A DNA stretch of 64,000 nucleotides from an uncultured Veillonellaceae bacterium (GTDB lineage Bacteria; Bacillota; Negativicutes; Veillonellales; Megasphaeraceae): NCBI GenBank assembly GCA_900546795.1, contig UREG01000002.1, forward strand, positions 1-64,000, given 5' to 3'. The notes beneath the pieces were generated by a model. That model searched no databases. It was not told the origin of the DNA and worked only from the letters and a program-made list of their open reading frames with translations. Position 1 is the first letter of the stretch. Each line of letters begins with the position of its first letter. This document shows, piece after piece, positions 1 through 8,787 of the stretch. A program made the position numbers and the translations under genes.

Positions 1-673
1 GACGGTAAGCAAAGGCAGCGGCGGCATATTGCTTGTACCGGATTTAAAAGGTCTCACATTGGAAGAAGCTTCTGAAAAACTTTCCGCTATCGGCTTGTCT
101 ATCGGCAACATTTTAGAAGGAGAAGACAAAAATGCGGCGCTGGATACAATTATTTCTCAAACACCAGCTTCACCGAAACAAGTCAACAAAGGCGATACGA
201 TCGATGTCGTAGTAAATCGGAAACCAGAACATAAGACCACACTTCCGGACGTAACCGGTCAGACCTTGGATCAGGCGATGAAAACACTGCAGGGGCTGGA
301 ATTCCATAGCATCAATATCGTCGGTAAAGATGCGAATAAGCCCGATGCCCAGGCTAAAATTGCCAAACAATATCCTGCAGCAGGCACAGCTGCTGCCATT
401 TCTGATAAAATTACGCTGGAAGTAGAATATGCAAATCCAGGACCAGAAACGACAGCGGCATCCAAACGAAGCGGTACCATCGATATTACAGTGCCCCAGG
501 GAAGCGCACCGCAGCGGGTCCAAATTATTATTATCGACGATAACGGAAAGCGGGTCGTATATGATAATCGCCAGCAAGGCGGCGATCATATCAGCAAATC
601 GGTTTCCGGCGTAGGCAAAGTGCGCGTGCAGGTTTATCTGGATGACACCCTTGTACAGGATCAATTTTTATAG
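1..673 (+). CDS. prkC: PASTA-domain Ser/Thr protein kinase, C-terminal part (5' end outside window)
   Basis: The reading frame is open from the first bases of the window, so only the extracellular tail of the protein is seen. It holds two PASTA repeats (about fragment residues 9-76 and 77-148; typical VPDLKGLTLEEA and LPDVTGQTLDQA openings), then a linker and a beta-rich C-terminal domain of about 65 residues. PASTA repeats bind muropeptides and activate the cytoplasmic kinase domain of PrkC/Stk1-type kinases that control growth and wall synthesis. The order prkC-rsgA-rpe is the usual Firmicute arrangement, which supports a kinase rather than a PASTA-bearing penicillin-binding protein. The kinase domain itself is not visible. 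Confidence 0.85.
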   Translation, partial: TVSKGSGGILLVPDLKGLTLEEASEKLSAIGLSIGNILEGEDKNAALDTIISQTPASPKQVNKGDTIDVVVNRKPEHKTTLPDVTGQTLDQAMKTLQGLEFHSINIVGKDANKPDAQAKIAKQYPAAGTAAAISDKITLEVEYANPGPETTAASKRSGTIDITVPQGSAPQRVQIIIIDDNGKRVVYDNRQQGGDHISKSVSGVGKVRVQVYLDDTLVQDQFL

Positions 674-681
674 GAGTAAGC

Positions 682-1545
682 ATGGTAGGGACGATCATAA
701 AAAACTATAACGGATATTATTATGTAGAAGCAGAGCAAACGCTGTACGAATGCAAACTTCGCGGTAAATTGAAAGGGCAGCGGCAAAAATGTTTAGTGGG
801 AGACCGCGTAGAATTTGAACCGCTTGAAGCCGGTCATGGCGTTATCGAACGCTGCCTGCCGCGAATTTCTTCTCTGCGGCGTCCGGCTGTTGCCAATGTC
901 ACGCAGATATTGGTCGTTATGGCTGCCAAAGATCCGGATCCAAACACAACTCTTTTAGATAAGCTGCTGGCTTCCATCGAACACGCGGGAATCCAGGCGT
1001 ATATCTGCATCAATAAATCAGATCTGGATCCCAAAACAGCCGCAGCATACAAAGCGATTTATGAAAAAGCCGGATACAATGTTTTTCTGGTGTCTGCCAA
1101 AGACGGAACGGGGTTAGAAGATATCCGCACCATTTTGAATGGACACATCACAGCGCTTGCCGGCCCTTCCGGCGTGGGGAAAAGCAGCCTGCTTCGGCAT
1201 ATTGCCCCTCACCATGAATTTGCCACCGGCGCCGTAAGTGAAAAGATCGGCCGAGGCAAGCACACAACCCGGCACTCGGAGTTAGTGCCTTTAAGCAGAG
1301 ATAGTTTTATTGTCGATACGCCGGGATTTAGCGTACTAGAGTTTAGTCATCTGGATAAAAGTGACGTGATTCATTTATTTCCGGATATAGAGCGCTATCG
1401 CGCAAACTGCCGCTTCCATTCCTGCCTGCATCGCGCTGAACCGGACTGCGCCGTTAAAACAGCCGTGGAAGAGGGAGCGGTCGCCGAAAGCCGTTATGAA
1501 ACCTATTGCGCTATTTTAGATGAAATTTTAATGAAAAAGAGGTAA
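682..1545 (+). CDS. rsgA: Small ribosomal subunit biogenesis GTPase RsgA
   Basis: Circularly permuted GTPase that checks late 30S subunit maturation. An N-terminal OB-fold (about residues 1-65) is followed by the permuted GTPase motifs: NKSDL (G4), the P-loop GPSGVGKS at 161-168 (G1) and DTPGF (G3). The C-terminal zinc-binding motif is intact with C243, C248, H250 and C256. The 287-residue length is normal. The start ATG lies 8 bases after the upstream stop, with an AGGAG ribosome binding site overlapping that stop. It is co-transcribed with the kinase gene upstream and rpe downstream. Confidence 0.97.
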   Translation: MVGTIIKNYNGYYYVEAEQTLYECKLRGKLKGQRQKCLVGDRVEFEPLEAGHGVIERCLPRISSLRRPAVANVTQILVVMAAKDPDPNTTLLDKLLASIEHAGIQAYICINKSDLDPKTAAAYKAIYEKAGYNVFLVSAKDGTGLEDIRTILNGHITALAGPSGVGKSSLLRHIAPHHEFATGAVSEKIGRGKHTTRHSELVPLSRDSFIVDTPGFSVLEFSHLDKSDVIHLFPDIERYRANCRFHSCLHRAEPDCAVKTAVEEGAVAESRYETYCAILDEILMKKR

Positions 1546-1550
1546 TTGCC

Positions 1551-2201
1551 ATGATACAAGTTGCACCATCTATGTTGTCTGCTGATTTTTGCAGACTGGC
1601 TGAAGAAATAAAATCAATGGAAGAAGCCAGAGCAGATATACTCCACTTAGATGTGATGGACGGCCACTTTGTTCCTAATCTTACGTTCGGTCCGCCGGTT
1701 ATCGAAAAAATCAGATCCTATACGCAATTGCCGCTGGACGTTCATCTAATGGTAGAAAATCCGGAAGACTATATCGAACCGCTGGCTAAAATCGGCGTAG
1801 AATATATTACCGTTCATATAGAAACGGCGCCGCATATCCACCGTCTGATCACTGCGATTAAAGACTTTGGGATTAAAGCGGGCGTCGTCTTAAATCCGGG
1901 TACGGCAGTTTCCGCTATTTCTGGCATTGCCGCAGCCGTTGATATGGTGCTCGTTATGAGTGTAGATCCTGGATTTGGCGGACAAAAATATATCCCGTCC
2001 AGTGCAGATAAGATCCGGCAGGTAAAAGAACTGCTTCAGCAAGTAGGAAATACAAACGCGGTAATCGAGGTCGATGGCGGTATCAATGAAAAAACTGCTG
2101 CGGAAGTAAAAGCCGCCGGTGCAGCAATCCTCGTCGCAGGCTCTGCCGTTTTTGGTTCAGAAGACCGCGCGGCTGCCATAAAAAAAATTCGTGAGAATTA
2201 G
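1551..2201 (+). CDS. rpe: Ribulose-phosphate 3-epimerase
   Basis: Interconverts ribulose 5-phosphate and xylulose 5-phosphate in the pentose phosphate pathway. The TIM-barrel signature is complete: SMLSADF near the N terminus, HLDVMDGHFVPNLTFGP with metal/catalytic D34, DVHLMVENP, DPGFGGQKY (phosphate loop), and the second catalytic aspartate D175 in VDGGIN. The 216-residue length is normal. It begins 5 bases after rsgA, so the two are translated from one transcript. In many Firmicutes thiN follows rpe; here the riboflavin operon promoter overlaps the rpe stop codon instead. Confidence 0.97.
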   Translation: MIQVAPSMLSADFCRLAEEIKSMEEARADILHLDVMDGHFVPNLTFGPPVIEKIRSYTQLPLDVHLMVENPEDYIEPLAKIGVEYITVHIETAPHIHRLITAIKDFGIKAGVVLNPGTAVSAISGIAAAVDMVLVMSVDPGFGGQKYIPSSADKIRQVKELLQQVGNTNAVIEVDGGINEKTAAEVKAAGAAILVAGSAVFGSEDRAAAIKKIREN

Positions 2202-2230
2202 TTGCAAAACGAGTGTGTTGGTGGTATGAT
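2202..2230 (+). promoter_or_regulatory. Sigma-A-type promoter of the riboflavin operon
   Basis: TTGCAA at 2202-2207 and TATGAT at 2225-2230 are separated by exactly 17 bases. The -35 hexamer begins right after the rpe stop codon. Transcription would start near 2237, just upstream of the FMN riboswitch. Confidence 0.7.
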
Positions 2231-2250
2231 AATGAACAGAAAATAATATG

Positions 2251-2380
2251 TCTTTGGGGCAAGGTGAGAAGCGTAACGCTTCAATTCCTGACCGGCGGTA
2301 TAGTCCGCGACTTTGCCATTTGGCAAACTGATTTGGTGAAATTCCAAAACCGACAGTACAGTCTGGATAGGAAAAGACAA
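2251..2380 (+). promoter_or_regulatory. FMN riboswitch (RFN element)
   Basis: All conserved RFN blocks are present in order: GGGGCAAGGTGA, ATTCCTGACCGGCGGTATAG, a variable hairpin (TTTGCCATTTGGCAAA region), CTGATTTGGTGAAATTCC, and CCGACAGTACAGTCTGGAT followed by the closing strand GAAAAGA, which pairs with TCTTT at the 5' edge. It lies directly upstream of ribD and is followed by an intrinsic terminator, so FMN binding is expected to stop transcription of the rib genes. Confidence 0.96.
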
Positions 2381-2407
2381 CCTGTATAAAATAGGAAAAG
2401 TGGGACT

Positions 2408-2443
2408 CAAAGGCTATGTATTTGCGTAGCCTTTGTTTTTTTT
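2408..2443 (+). terminator. Riboswitch-controlled intrinsic terminator before ribD
   Basis: An 11-bp stem (2408-2418 with 2425-2435, one G-U pair) with a 6-base loop is followed by eight Ts in a row. It lies between the FMN riboswitch and the ribD ribosome binding site, so it is the likely expression platform. Confidence 0.88.
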
Positions 2444-2455
2444 ATGAGGTGTATC

Positions 2456-3592
2456 ATGAATGAGGATATTAAGTATATGAAAATGGCTCTGGAACTGGCA
2501 AAACAGGGCAAAGGATATACGTCTCCCAATCCGGCTGTCGGCTGCGTACTTGTAAAGGACGGCGCGGTAATCAGCACGGGCTATCATCAGAAAGCCGGCA
2601 CTCCTCACGCCGAAGTATGGGCACTGGATGCTGCAGGAGAACGAGCCGTTGGCGCAACGATGTACGTCACACTGGAACCCTGCGCTCATTATGGACGGAC
2701 GCCTCCTTGTGCTGAGCGGATCGTCCGCAGCGGCGTTCGGCGTGTTGTTGCGGCTATGATGGATCCCAATCCGCTGGTATCCGGACGAGGATTGGAGCTG
2801 CTGCGTCAATCGGGGATTGATACGATTTGCGGAGTACTGGAAGAAGAAGCGATTCGATTAAATGAAGATTTTTTGAAATGGATTCAGGTACAGACGCCAT
2901 TTATTACGTTGAAAATGGCAGTTTCCGCCGATGGAAAAACCGCTGCCGCTTCTGGTGAATCCCAGTGGATCACAGGGGAAGAAGCTAGAAAGTACGGACA
3001 TTATCTTCGCTCTATTCACGATGGAATCGTAACGGGAGTAAACAGCGTGATCACCGATGACCCGCAGCTTACCTGCCGAATCCTAAGAGAAGGCCGAGAA
3101 GCCAGACAGCCGGTCAGAATCATTTTAGATTCTCGCGGACGCATTCCTTTAACGGCAAGACTTCTTCATGATAATGCTGCCCCTGTCATCATTATCGGAA
3201 CATCGGCGTACCCAGAAGAAAAGAAAGATGCACTGGAAAAGCTAGGAGCCAAAGTACTGATAACCAAAGCCAATGATGCCGGCCAGGTCAGTGTAACGGA
3301 AGCGGTTCATATATTGGGTACACTGGGATTGCATAGTTTGCTGATAGAAGGCGGTGCTGCAATACACGGCAGCTTCATACAGCATCGTCTGTTTGATAAA
3401 ATTGAGCTTTTTATGGGAAATATCCTGCTCGGCGGCAAAAATGCCCATCCAGCAATTGGAGAAACCGGCATTTTTCATTTATCAGAAGCGCCGGAACTTA
3501 TTTATGAGATTCCGGAATTATTAGGGAAAGATGTGCACATCGCTGCATATTATGCTGGCAGAAAGGGGTGCCTATGTTCACAGGAATCGTAG
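2456..3592 (+). CDS. ribD: Bifunctional diaminohydroxyphosphoribosylaminopyrimidine deaminase / 5-amino-6-(5-phosphoribosylamino)uracil reductase
   Basis: Catalyses the second and third steps of riboflavin synthesis. The N-terminal deaminase domain has the zinc site H51-A-E53 and C76...C85 (PCAHYGRTPPC). The C-terminal reductase domain (about residue 145 on) has the SADGKTA motif and the LLIEGGAAIHGSF segment. The ATG at 2456 is preferred over the in-frame ATG at 2444 because GAGGTG at 2447-2452 fits it as ribosome binding site and the protein then starts MNEDIKYM, as in the family. Its 3' end overlaps ribE by 19 bases. Confidence 0.96.
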   Translation: MNEDIKYMKMALELAKQGKGYTSPNPAVGCVLVKDGAVISTGYHQKAGTPHAEVWALDAAGERAVGATMYVTLEPCAHYGRTPPCAERIVRSGVRRVVAAMMDPNPLVSGRGLELLRQSGIDTICGVLEEEAIRLNEDFLKWIQVQTPFITLKMAVSADGKTAAASGESQWITGEEARKYGHYLRSIHDGIVTGVNSVITDDPQLTCRILREGREARQPVRIILDSRGRIPLTARLLHDNAAPVIIIGTSAYPEEKKDALEKLGAKVLITKANDAGQVSVTEAVHILGTLGLHSLLIEGGAAIHGSFIQHRLFDKIELFMGNILLGGKNAHPAIGETGIFHLSEAPELIYEIPELLGKDVHIAAYYAGRKGCLCSQES

Positions 3593-4221
3593 AAGAAAAA
3601 GGCTCGGTTATGCAAATCTTGCAGGGCGCACAGGCGATCACGTTTCAAATTCGCGCGCGCCGTATACTGGAAGATGTACAATTGGGCGACAGTATTGCGG
3701 TAAATGGCGTTTGCCTGACAGTTACCAACATAGGCAAAGAATGTTTTTATGCAGATGCGGTTCATGAAACGCTTCGCCGATCTTCGCTGGGAAATCTGGC
3801 AGCAGGAAGTCCCGTAAATCTGGAACGAGCCTTGCAGCTCAGCACACGCCTGGGCGGGCATATCGTATCCGGGCATGTCGATTGCACAGGAATTATCAAA
3901 AAAATATATCGCGATGGCCTCGCAGTTGTAATGGAAATCATGATCCCAACGGAATATATACAGTATATGATAAAAAAAGGCTCCGTTACGATAGAAGGAA
4001 TCAGCTTAACAATCGCTCAGCTGAAAAAAGACCGCATTGTTTTATCACTGATTCCTCACACTATGGCAAACACGACATTGGAAGATATGAAAATAGGCCA
4101 GATGGTAAATATCGAAACGGACATAATCGGCAAGTATGTGTATCGATTTATGGAGACACACGACAACGCTCCAGAGAAAAAAAAGTCTTCCTTAGAAGAA
4201 TTACTGAAAAATGGATGGTAG
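3574..4221 (+). CDS. ribE: Riboflavin synthase, alpha subunit
   Basis: Forms riboflavin by dismutation of two molecules of 6,7-dimethyl-8-ribityllumazine. The 215-residue protein starts with the hallmark MFTGIVEE and contains two tandem lumazine-binding repeats (about 1-97 and 98-195; GDSIAVNGVCLTV and GSVTIEGISLTI are the equivalent strands). ATG 3574 has GAAAGGGG just upstream; a GTG at 3568 is less likely. The gene overlaps the end of ribD, which points to translational coupling. Confidence 0.96.
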   Translation: MFTGIVEEKGSVMQILQGAQAITFQIRARRILEDVQLGDSIAVNGVCLTVTNIGKECFYADAVHETLRRSSLGNLAAGSPVNLERALQLSTRLGGHIVSGHVDCTGIIKKIYRDGLAVVMEIMIPTEYIQYMIKKGSVTIEGISLTIAQLKKDRIVLSLIPHTMANTTLEDMKIGQMVNIETDIIGKYVYRFMETHDNAPEKKKSSLEELLKNGW

Positions 4222-4232
4222 AGGTGAAATAA

Positions 4233-5447
4233 ATGGAATTTTTAGAAACAGTGCGTGCCGCAATAGAAGATATCAAAAACGGAAAAATGATCATTGTAAC
4301 GGATGCGGCAGACCGTGAAAATGAAGCAGATTTATTAATTGCGGCAGAATTTGCTTCTCCGGAAGTCATTCAATTTATGGCGCAATATGGCCGCGGGATT
4401 ATTTGCACTCCTATGGAAAAAGCGGATTTAGACCGCCTGCATTTGCCTCAAATGGTAGCAGAAAATACTGACAATCACGGTACAGCGTTTACAGTAACCG
4501 TAGATCACATCAATTCTACGACCGGCGTATCGCCGGCAGAGCGTTCTATGACAATCCGCTCCTTGCTCCAGGCAGATACGAAACCGTCAGACCTTCGGCG
4601 TCCCGGCCATGTATTTCCGCTGATGGCAAGAGAAGGCGGCGTGCTTACTCGTCCGGGACATACGGAAGCCGCTGTAGATTTTGCTCGTCTGGCCGGCTGC
4701 TATCCGGCAGGAGTTATCTGCGAAATTATCGGGGATGACGGAAACATGCTAAGCGGAGAAGGCATTGCCGACTTTGCGCAAACCCATGGTTTGCGGGTAG
4801 TCACGATAGAAGATTTGATCTTATACCGTAAAGCTACCGAGTCATTAGTTCGGATGGCGGCATCTTCGCATCTGCCTACCAAATACGGGGATTTCCAAAT
4901 TTATGTCTATGAAGATAAGGTGGATAATTTCAACCATTTAGCGATTGTAAAGGGAGATGTACGCGGAAAGCATCAAGTGCTGACCAGAATCCATTCCGAA
5001 TGTTTGACGGGCGATGTTTTTGGTTCTATGCGCTGTGATTGCGGAGAGCAGCTGGAAGCAGCGCTGCGGCAGATCGAACGGAATGGAGAAGGGGTATTAA
5101 TTTATATGCGTCAAGAAGGCCGGGGAATCGGACTCGTAAATAAAATCAAAGCCTACGTACTCCAGGAACAGGGATTGGATACGGTAGAAGCCAATGAAAA
5201 GCTGGGATTTCCTGATGATATGAGAGAATATTTTTTAAGCGTGCAAATATTGGAAGATCTGGGAGTAAAGAGCATCAATCTCCTTACAAACAATCCCCGC
5301 AAGTCCACGGATTTAAAACGGTATGGCATGACCATCGAAAAGCGTATTCCGCTTATTATGCCGCCGAATCAGTTTAATAAAAAATATTTATACACAAAAA
5401 AAGTCAAATTGGGTCATTTATTTAAAGACACCCAGATAGGAGAATGA
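4233..5447 (+). CDS. ribBA: Bifunctional 3,4-dihydroxy-2-butanone-4-phosphate synthase / GTP cyclohydrolase II
   Basis: Makes both precursors of riboflavin. The N-terminal half (about 1-200) is DHBP synthase: [28 protein letters not shown] and [16 protein letters not shown] are intact. The C-terminal half (about 205-404) is GTP cyclohydrolase II with the zinc cysteines in [18 protein letters not shown] and the catalytic RQEGRGIGL. The 404-residue length fits an intact fusion. The SD GAGGTG precedes the start, and the stop codon overlaps an upstream ATG of ribH. Confidence 0.97.
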   Translation: MEFLETVRAAIEDIKNGKMIIVTDAADRENEADLLIAAEFASPEVIQFMAQYGRGIICTPMEKADLDRLHLPQMVAENTDNHGTAFTVTVDHINSTTGVSPAERSMTIRSLLQADTKPSDLRRPGHVFPLMAREGGVLTRPGHTEAAVDFARLAGCYPAGVICEIIGDDGNMLSGEGIADFAQTHGLRVVTIEDLILYRKATESLVRMAASSHLPTKYGDFQIYVYEDKVDNFNHLAIVKGDVRGKHQVLTRIHSECLTGDVFGSMRCDCGEQLEAALRQIERNGEGVLIYMRQEGRGIGLVNKIKAYVLQEQGLDTVEANEKLGFPDDMREYFLSVQILEDLGVKSINLLTNNPRKSTDLKRYGMTIEKRIPLIMPPNQFNKKYLYTKKVKLGHLFKDTQIGE

Positions 5448-5452
5448 GAAAT

Positions 5453-5920
5453 ATGTGGATCAAAGAAGGTAATTTGGTAGGACAAAATCAGAAGGTTGCG
5501 ATCATTGTTTCCCGATTCAACGAATTTATCGGCAGCCGCTTATTAGGCGGAGCTTGTGATGCGTTAAAACGTCACGGCGTTCCTGAAGAAAACGTTACGG
5601 TAATGTGGGTGCCAGGCGCTTACGAGCTGCCCTTAATTGCCAAAAAAGCAGCGAAAAGTCAAAAATATGATGCAGTCATATGCTTAGGAGCGGTTATTCG
5701 CGGCGCAACCGATCATTATGACTATGTTTGCGCAGAAGTTTCCAAAGGCATCGCGCAAGTTTCTTTGGAAACAGAAATCCCCGTTCTCTTTGGTGTTTTA
5801 ACGACGGATACGATCGAGCAAGCAGTTGAACGCGCAGGTACGAAGGCCGGCAACAAAGGGTTTGATGTTGCTGTATCGGCTATTGAAATGATCAATTTGA
5901 TTCGGGAAATCGAGGGATAA
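5453..5920 (+). CDS. ribH: 6,7-dimethyl-8-ribityllumazine synthase
   Basis: Condenses the RibBA and RibD products into the lumazine precursor and normally assembles into an icosahedral shell. SRFNEFI near the N terminus binds the pyrimidine, and [14 protein letters not shown] contains the catalytic histidine (H88). ATG 5453 is chosen: AGGAG at 5438-5442 is ten bases upstream, whereas it would lie one base from the alternative ATG at 5444, which overlaps the ribBA stop. Last biosynthetic gene of the operon. Confidence 0.95.
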   Translation: MWIKEGNLVGQNQKVAIIVSRFNEFIGSRLLGGACDALKRHGVPEENVTVMWVPGAYELPLIAKKAAKSQKYDAVICLGAVIRGATDHYDYVCAEVSKGIAQVSLETEIPVLFGVLTTDTIEQAVERAGTKAGNKGFDVAVSAIEMINLIREIEG

Positions 5921-5922
5921 GA

Positions 5923-6783
5923 ATGGCATATATTTCACGGTATATTACAACAGAAGGTATTCGGTTATCCGTTGCGGTAACTACTGATGTCGTAGAAACA
6001 GCCAAACAGCGGCATGACCTTTATCCCATTGCGGCAGCAGCCCTGGGGCGTGCCATGACAGGCGCTGCGCTGCTGGCAGTAGACTATAAGAATAATGAAA
6101 GCGTTTCCATCCGAATAAAAGGAAATGGTCCTCTGGGCGGTATTTATGCCGATGCGTACAACGGCGGTCTTCTTCGCGGGTATGTAGATGCTCCTCACGT
6201 ATTGCTTCCTTTAAAAAATGGGAAGTTAGATGTCGGCGGAGCAGTTGGGGAAGGCGAAATAACGGTCACCCGTTTCTCCAATATGAAAACACCGTATACC
6301 AGTCAGGCAAAACTAGTCAGCGGAGAAATTGCAGAAGATCTGGCATATTATCTGTATATGTCGGAACAAACCGCTTCCACATTAAGTCTGGGAGTCCTGG
6401 TTTCACCAGATTTCCATATTTTGGCAGCCGGTGGGTTTTATGCCCAAGCTCTTCCCGATGCAGATGAAGCGGCACTGGCTAAAGTGGAAGAAAATATTGC
6501 TTCGGTCGGTTCAGTTACGTCCTATTTATCGAATCACCCGCAGGCGGAAATGCTGGCGGAAACGATTCTGCAGGGATTAGATTATAAACTGCTGACTACC
6601 TCTCCATTGCAGTTTGCCTGCACATGTTCCCGGGAAAAGATAGAAAACACCCTCCTTTCCTTAAACCAGCAGGATCGTGAAGATCTGCTGCAGGAAAAAG
6701 AAGTGGAGCTGGTCTGCCATTACTGTAATGAAAAATACAAAGTATCGCAGGAAGAGTTAAAAACATTGTTTCATAATGAATAA
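5923..6783 (+). CDS. hslO: Redox-regulated holdase chaperone Hsp33
   Basis: Cytoplasmic chaperone activated by oxidation. The substrate-binding domain spans about residues 1-230 (IKGNGPLGGIYADA signature) and the C-terminal redox switch has the zinc cysteines C233-T-C235 and C265-H-Y-C268. The 286-residue length is normal. It starts two bases after ribH and ends at a strong terminator, so it is read with the riboflavin operon; that link may be only positional. Confidence 0.96.
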   Translation: MAYISRYITTEGIRLSVAVTTDVVETAKQRHDLYPIAAAALGRAMTGAALLAVDYKNNESVSIRIKGNGPLGGIYADAYNGGLLRGYVDAPHVLLPLKNGKLDVGGAVGEGEITVTRFSNMKTPYTSQAKLVSGEIAEDLAYYLYMSEQTASTLSLGVLVSPDFHILAAGGFYAQALPDADEAALAKVEENIASVGSVTSYLSNHPQAEMLAETILQGLDYKLLTTSPLQFACTCSREKIENTLLSLNQQDREDLLQEKEVELVCHYCNEKYKVSQEELKTLFHNE

Positions 6784-6786
6784 GAA

Positions 6787-6832
6787 AAGAGCAGGGACTG
6801 CCGCAATACTTGCAGGAACCTGCTCTTTTTTT
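6787..6832 (+). terminator. Intrinsic terminator after hslO
   Basis: AAGAGCAGG at 6787-6795 pairs with CCTGCTCTT at 6819-6827 and is followed by a T run. It closes the rib-hslO transcript. Confidence 0.85.
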
Positions 6833-6851
6833 CGTAAGTTTATAGATTTCA

Positions 6852-6880
6852 TTGTTGCTGGATACAGTAAATGATATAAT
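6852..6880 (+). promoter_or_regulatory. Promoter of the MTA/SAH salvage operon
   Basis: TTGTTG at 6852-6857 and TATAAT at 6875-6880 have a 17-base spacer. The leader is only about 25 bases, so there is no room for a SAM or SAH riboswitch. Confidence 0.65.
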
Positions 6881-6912
6881 ATTTCATATACAAATAAACA
6901 AGAGGAAGTGAT

Positions 6913-7707
6913 ATGATGAGCGTTATTGGCATTATCGGCGGTACAGGAGTCTATGACTCTAAAATGCTGGAAAACAGCAAAGAGGAACGAATTGACACCT
7001 TTTACGGCCCGGTTAAATATACGAAAGGAACCTATCAAAATCACGAGGTAATATTCATGCCGCGGCATGGCAAAGGGCATTCGATTCCGCCTCATCTGAT
7101 TAATTACAGAGCCAATATATTAGGACTGAAGCGCTTGGGCGTAGAAACCGTGATATCCACCACTGCGGTAGGATCTTTGAACCCTAATATGAAACCAGGA
7201 GATTTTGTCATTCTCGATCAATTTATTGATTTTACGAAGAATCGTCAAACCACATTTTTTGACGGCGGCCCAAACGGCGTCGTTCATACAGACATGACAC
7301 ACCCCTATTGTCCTACATTGCAGAAATATATCAAAAAAGCTGGCAATGAACTAGGGTTCACCGTGCACGAAAATGGAGTATACGTCTGTACGGAAGGGCC
7401 GCGTTTTGAAACCCCGGCCGAAATAAAAATGTTTGCGCAATGGGGCGGCGATGTAGTAGGCATGACCAATGTACCGGAAGTATGCTTGGCTAGAGAAGCA
7501 GAAATATGCTATGCAAGCATTTCGATCGTGACTAACTTTGCCGCAGGTATTTCAGAAACAGAACTGACCCATCAGGAAGTAGTAGAAGAAATGGAGCGGA
7601 GCGCAGTAAATATTCAAACCTTAATCAAAAAAGTTTTGGATATTTATCAGTCTGAAGACTGCCGCTGCCGTCATGCGCTGGAAGAGCACGGCGGATTCAT
7701 GATATAG
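6913..7707 (+). CDS. mtnP: MTA phosphorylase family protein, probably S-methyl-5'-thioinosine phosphorylase
   Basis: Purine nucleoside phosphorylase family member (264 residues) with IGGTGVYD at the N terminus, the phosphate-site MPRHGKGHSIPPH and GVYVCTEGPRFETPAEI. Human MTA phosphorylase has TDYDCW in the base pocket, where its aspartates read adenine. Here the aligned stretch is T207-N208-F209-A-A-G, resembling the Asn of 6-oxopurine PNPs and the TNWAAG type of methylthioinosine phosphorylases such as Pseudomonas aeruginosa PA3004. With a deaminase gene (mtaD) in the operon, phosphorolysis of methylthioinosine to hypoxanthine and methylthioribose 1-phosphate is more likely than direct action on MTA. 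Family assignment is firm; the substrate is inferred. A strong GAGGAAG SD precedes two adjacent ATGs (6913 and 6916). Confidence 0.9.
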   Translation: MMSVIGIIGGTGVYDSKMLENSKEERIDTFYGPVKYTKGTYQNHEVIFMPRHGKGHSIPPHLINYRANILGLKRLGVETVISTTAVGSLNPNMKPGDFVILDQFIDFTKNRQTTFFDGGPNGVVHTDMTHPYCPTLQKYIKKAGNELGFTVHENGVYVCTEGPRFETPAEIKMFAQWGGDVVGMTNVPEVCLAREAEICYASISIVTNFAAGISETELTHQEVVEEMERSAVNIQTLIKKVLDIYQSEDCRCRHALEEHGGFMI

Positions 7708-7724
7708 CTGCAAAAGGAGAGTAT

Positions 7725-8777
7725 ATGAATAGTATTACATGGAAAAAAGAATATCTGGAACTTTTAGATCAAACAAAACTGCCGGTTGAAGAAGTCTATA
7801 TCCACTGCCATAATTGGATTGCCGTAGCCGACGCCATCAAACGTCTTGCCGTCCGCGGCGCTCCTGCGATCGGCGTAGCCGCTGCGTATGCAATGGTATT
7901 GGCTGGGAATCAAGTATTCCGGGAAGAGCCGGAAATTACGCTGGCTGCTTTCTGTGAAAAAATGCAGCAAATTGGGACGCAGCTGGACGAAGCACGCCCG
8001 ACAGCGGTCAATTTGCATTGGGCAATTACTAAAATGAACGCGTTTCTTGCCAATCTCTCTGCGCATTCCGTAGCAGAGGCATTAGAACAGTGGGAACTGG
8101 AAGCTATTCGTATTCATAAGGAAGACTTGGAAATTAACAAGCAGATGTCCATTCATGGCGCTTCTTTATTTTCTGATATCAACAGACCGCTGCGGATCCT
8201 CACACACTGCAATGCAGGTGCTCTCGCCACGTCGGGAATCGGTACGGCGCTTGGCATAATCCGCGAACTTCACCAGCAGGGAAAAATAGAACGGGTATAT
8301 GCCGATGAAACCAGACCTCTTCTGCAGGGAGCGAGACTAACTGCTTTTGAACTCCATGAAGACCAGATTCCGACGACATTACTCTGCGATAATATGGCCG
8401 GCTGGATCATGAAAACAAAGCAAATTGATGCGGTTATCGTAGGTGCAGATCGTATTACTGCCAATGGAGATACGGCCAATAAAATCGGTACGTACAGTGT
8501 CGCTTTATTAGCCAAAGCGCATGGAATCCCTATGTACGTTGCCGCCCCCGCATCTACCTTTGACCTAACTCTGGAAAAGGGCGAACAGATCCCTATTGAA
8601 GAGCGGCATAAAGAAGAAGTAACACATATACAAGGAGTACAGACTGCTCCATTGGACATCGATGTCTGCAATCCTGCGTTTGACGTTACTCCGGCAGACT
8701 ACATTACGGCAATTATTACCGAAAAAGGCGTTATTCAGCCGGTTTGCAAAGAAGAGATCCTTAAAATTTTATCCTAG
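7725..8777 (+). CDS. mtnA: S-methyl-5-thioribose-1-phosphate isomerase
   Basis: Isomerises methylthioribose 1-phosphate, the product of the upstream phosphorylase, to methylthioribulose 1-phosphate. The eIF2B-like fold motifs are present: [13 protein letters not shown], the catalytic cysteine C162 in THCNAG and the aspartate D242 in VGADRI, followed by [11 protein letters not shown]. The 350-residue length is normal. No mtnB, mtnC or mtnD follows, so the fate of the product is not shown here; relatives of MtnA also act on 5-deoxyribose 1-phosphate, which remains possible. Confidence 0.94.
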   Translation: MNSITWKKEYLELLDQTKLPVEEVYIHCHNWIAVADAIKRLAVRGAPAIGVAAAYAMVLAGNQVFREEPEITLAAFCEKMQQIGTQLDEARPTAVNLHWAITKMNAFLANLSAHSVAEALEQWELEAIRIHKEDLEINKQMSIHGASLFSDINRPLRILTHCNAGALATSGIGTALGIIRELHQQGKIERVYADETRPLLQGARLTAFELHEDQIPTTLLCDNMAGWIMKTKQIDAVIVGADRITANGDTANKIGTYSVALLAKAHGIPMYVAAPASTFDLTLEKGEQIPIEERHKEEVTHIQGVQTAPLDIDVCNPAFDVTPADYITAIITEKGVIQPVCKEEILKILS

Positions 8778-8787
8778 GAGGAATATC

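Noticed and set aside
8662..8787. N-terminal extension of AhcY by 42 codons
   Set aside because: It lies wholly inside mtnA, and ATG 8788 has a strong GGAGGA site and gives the family N terminus.
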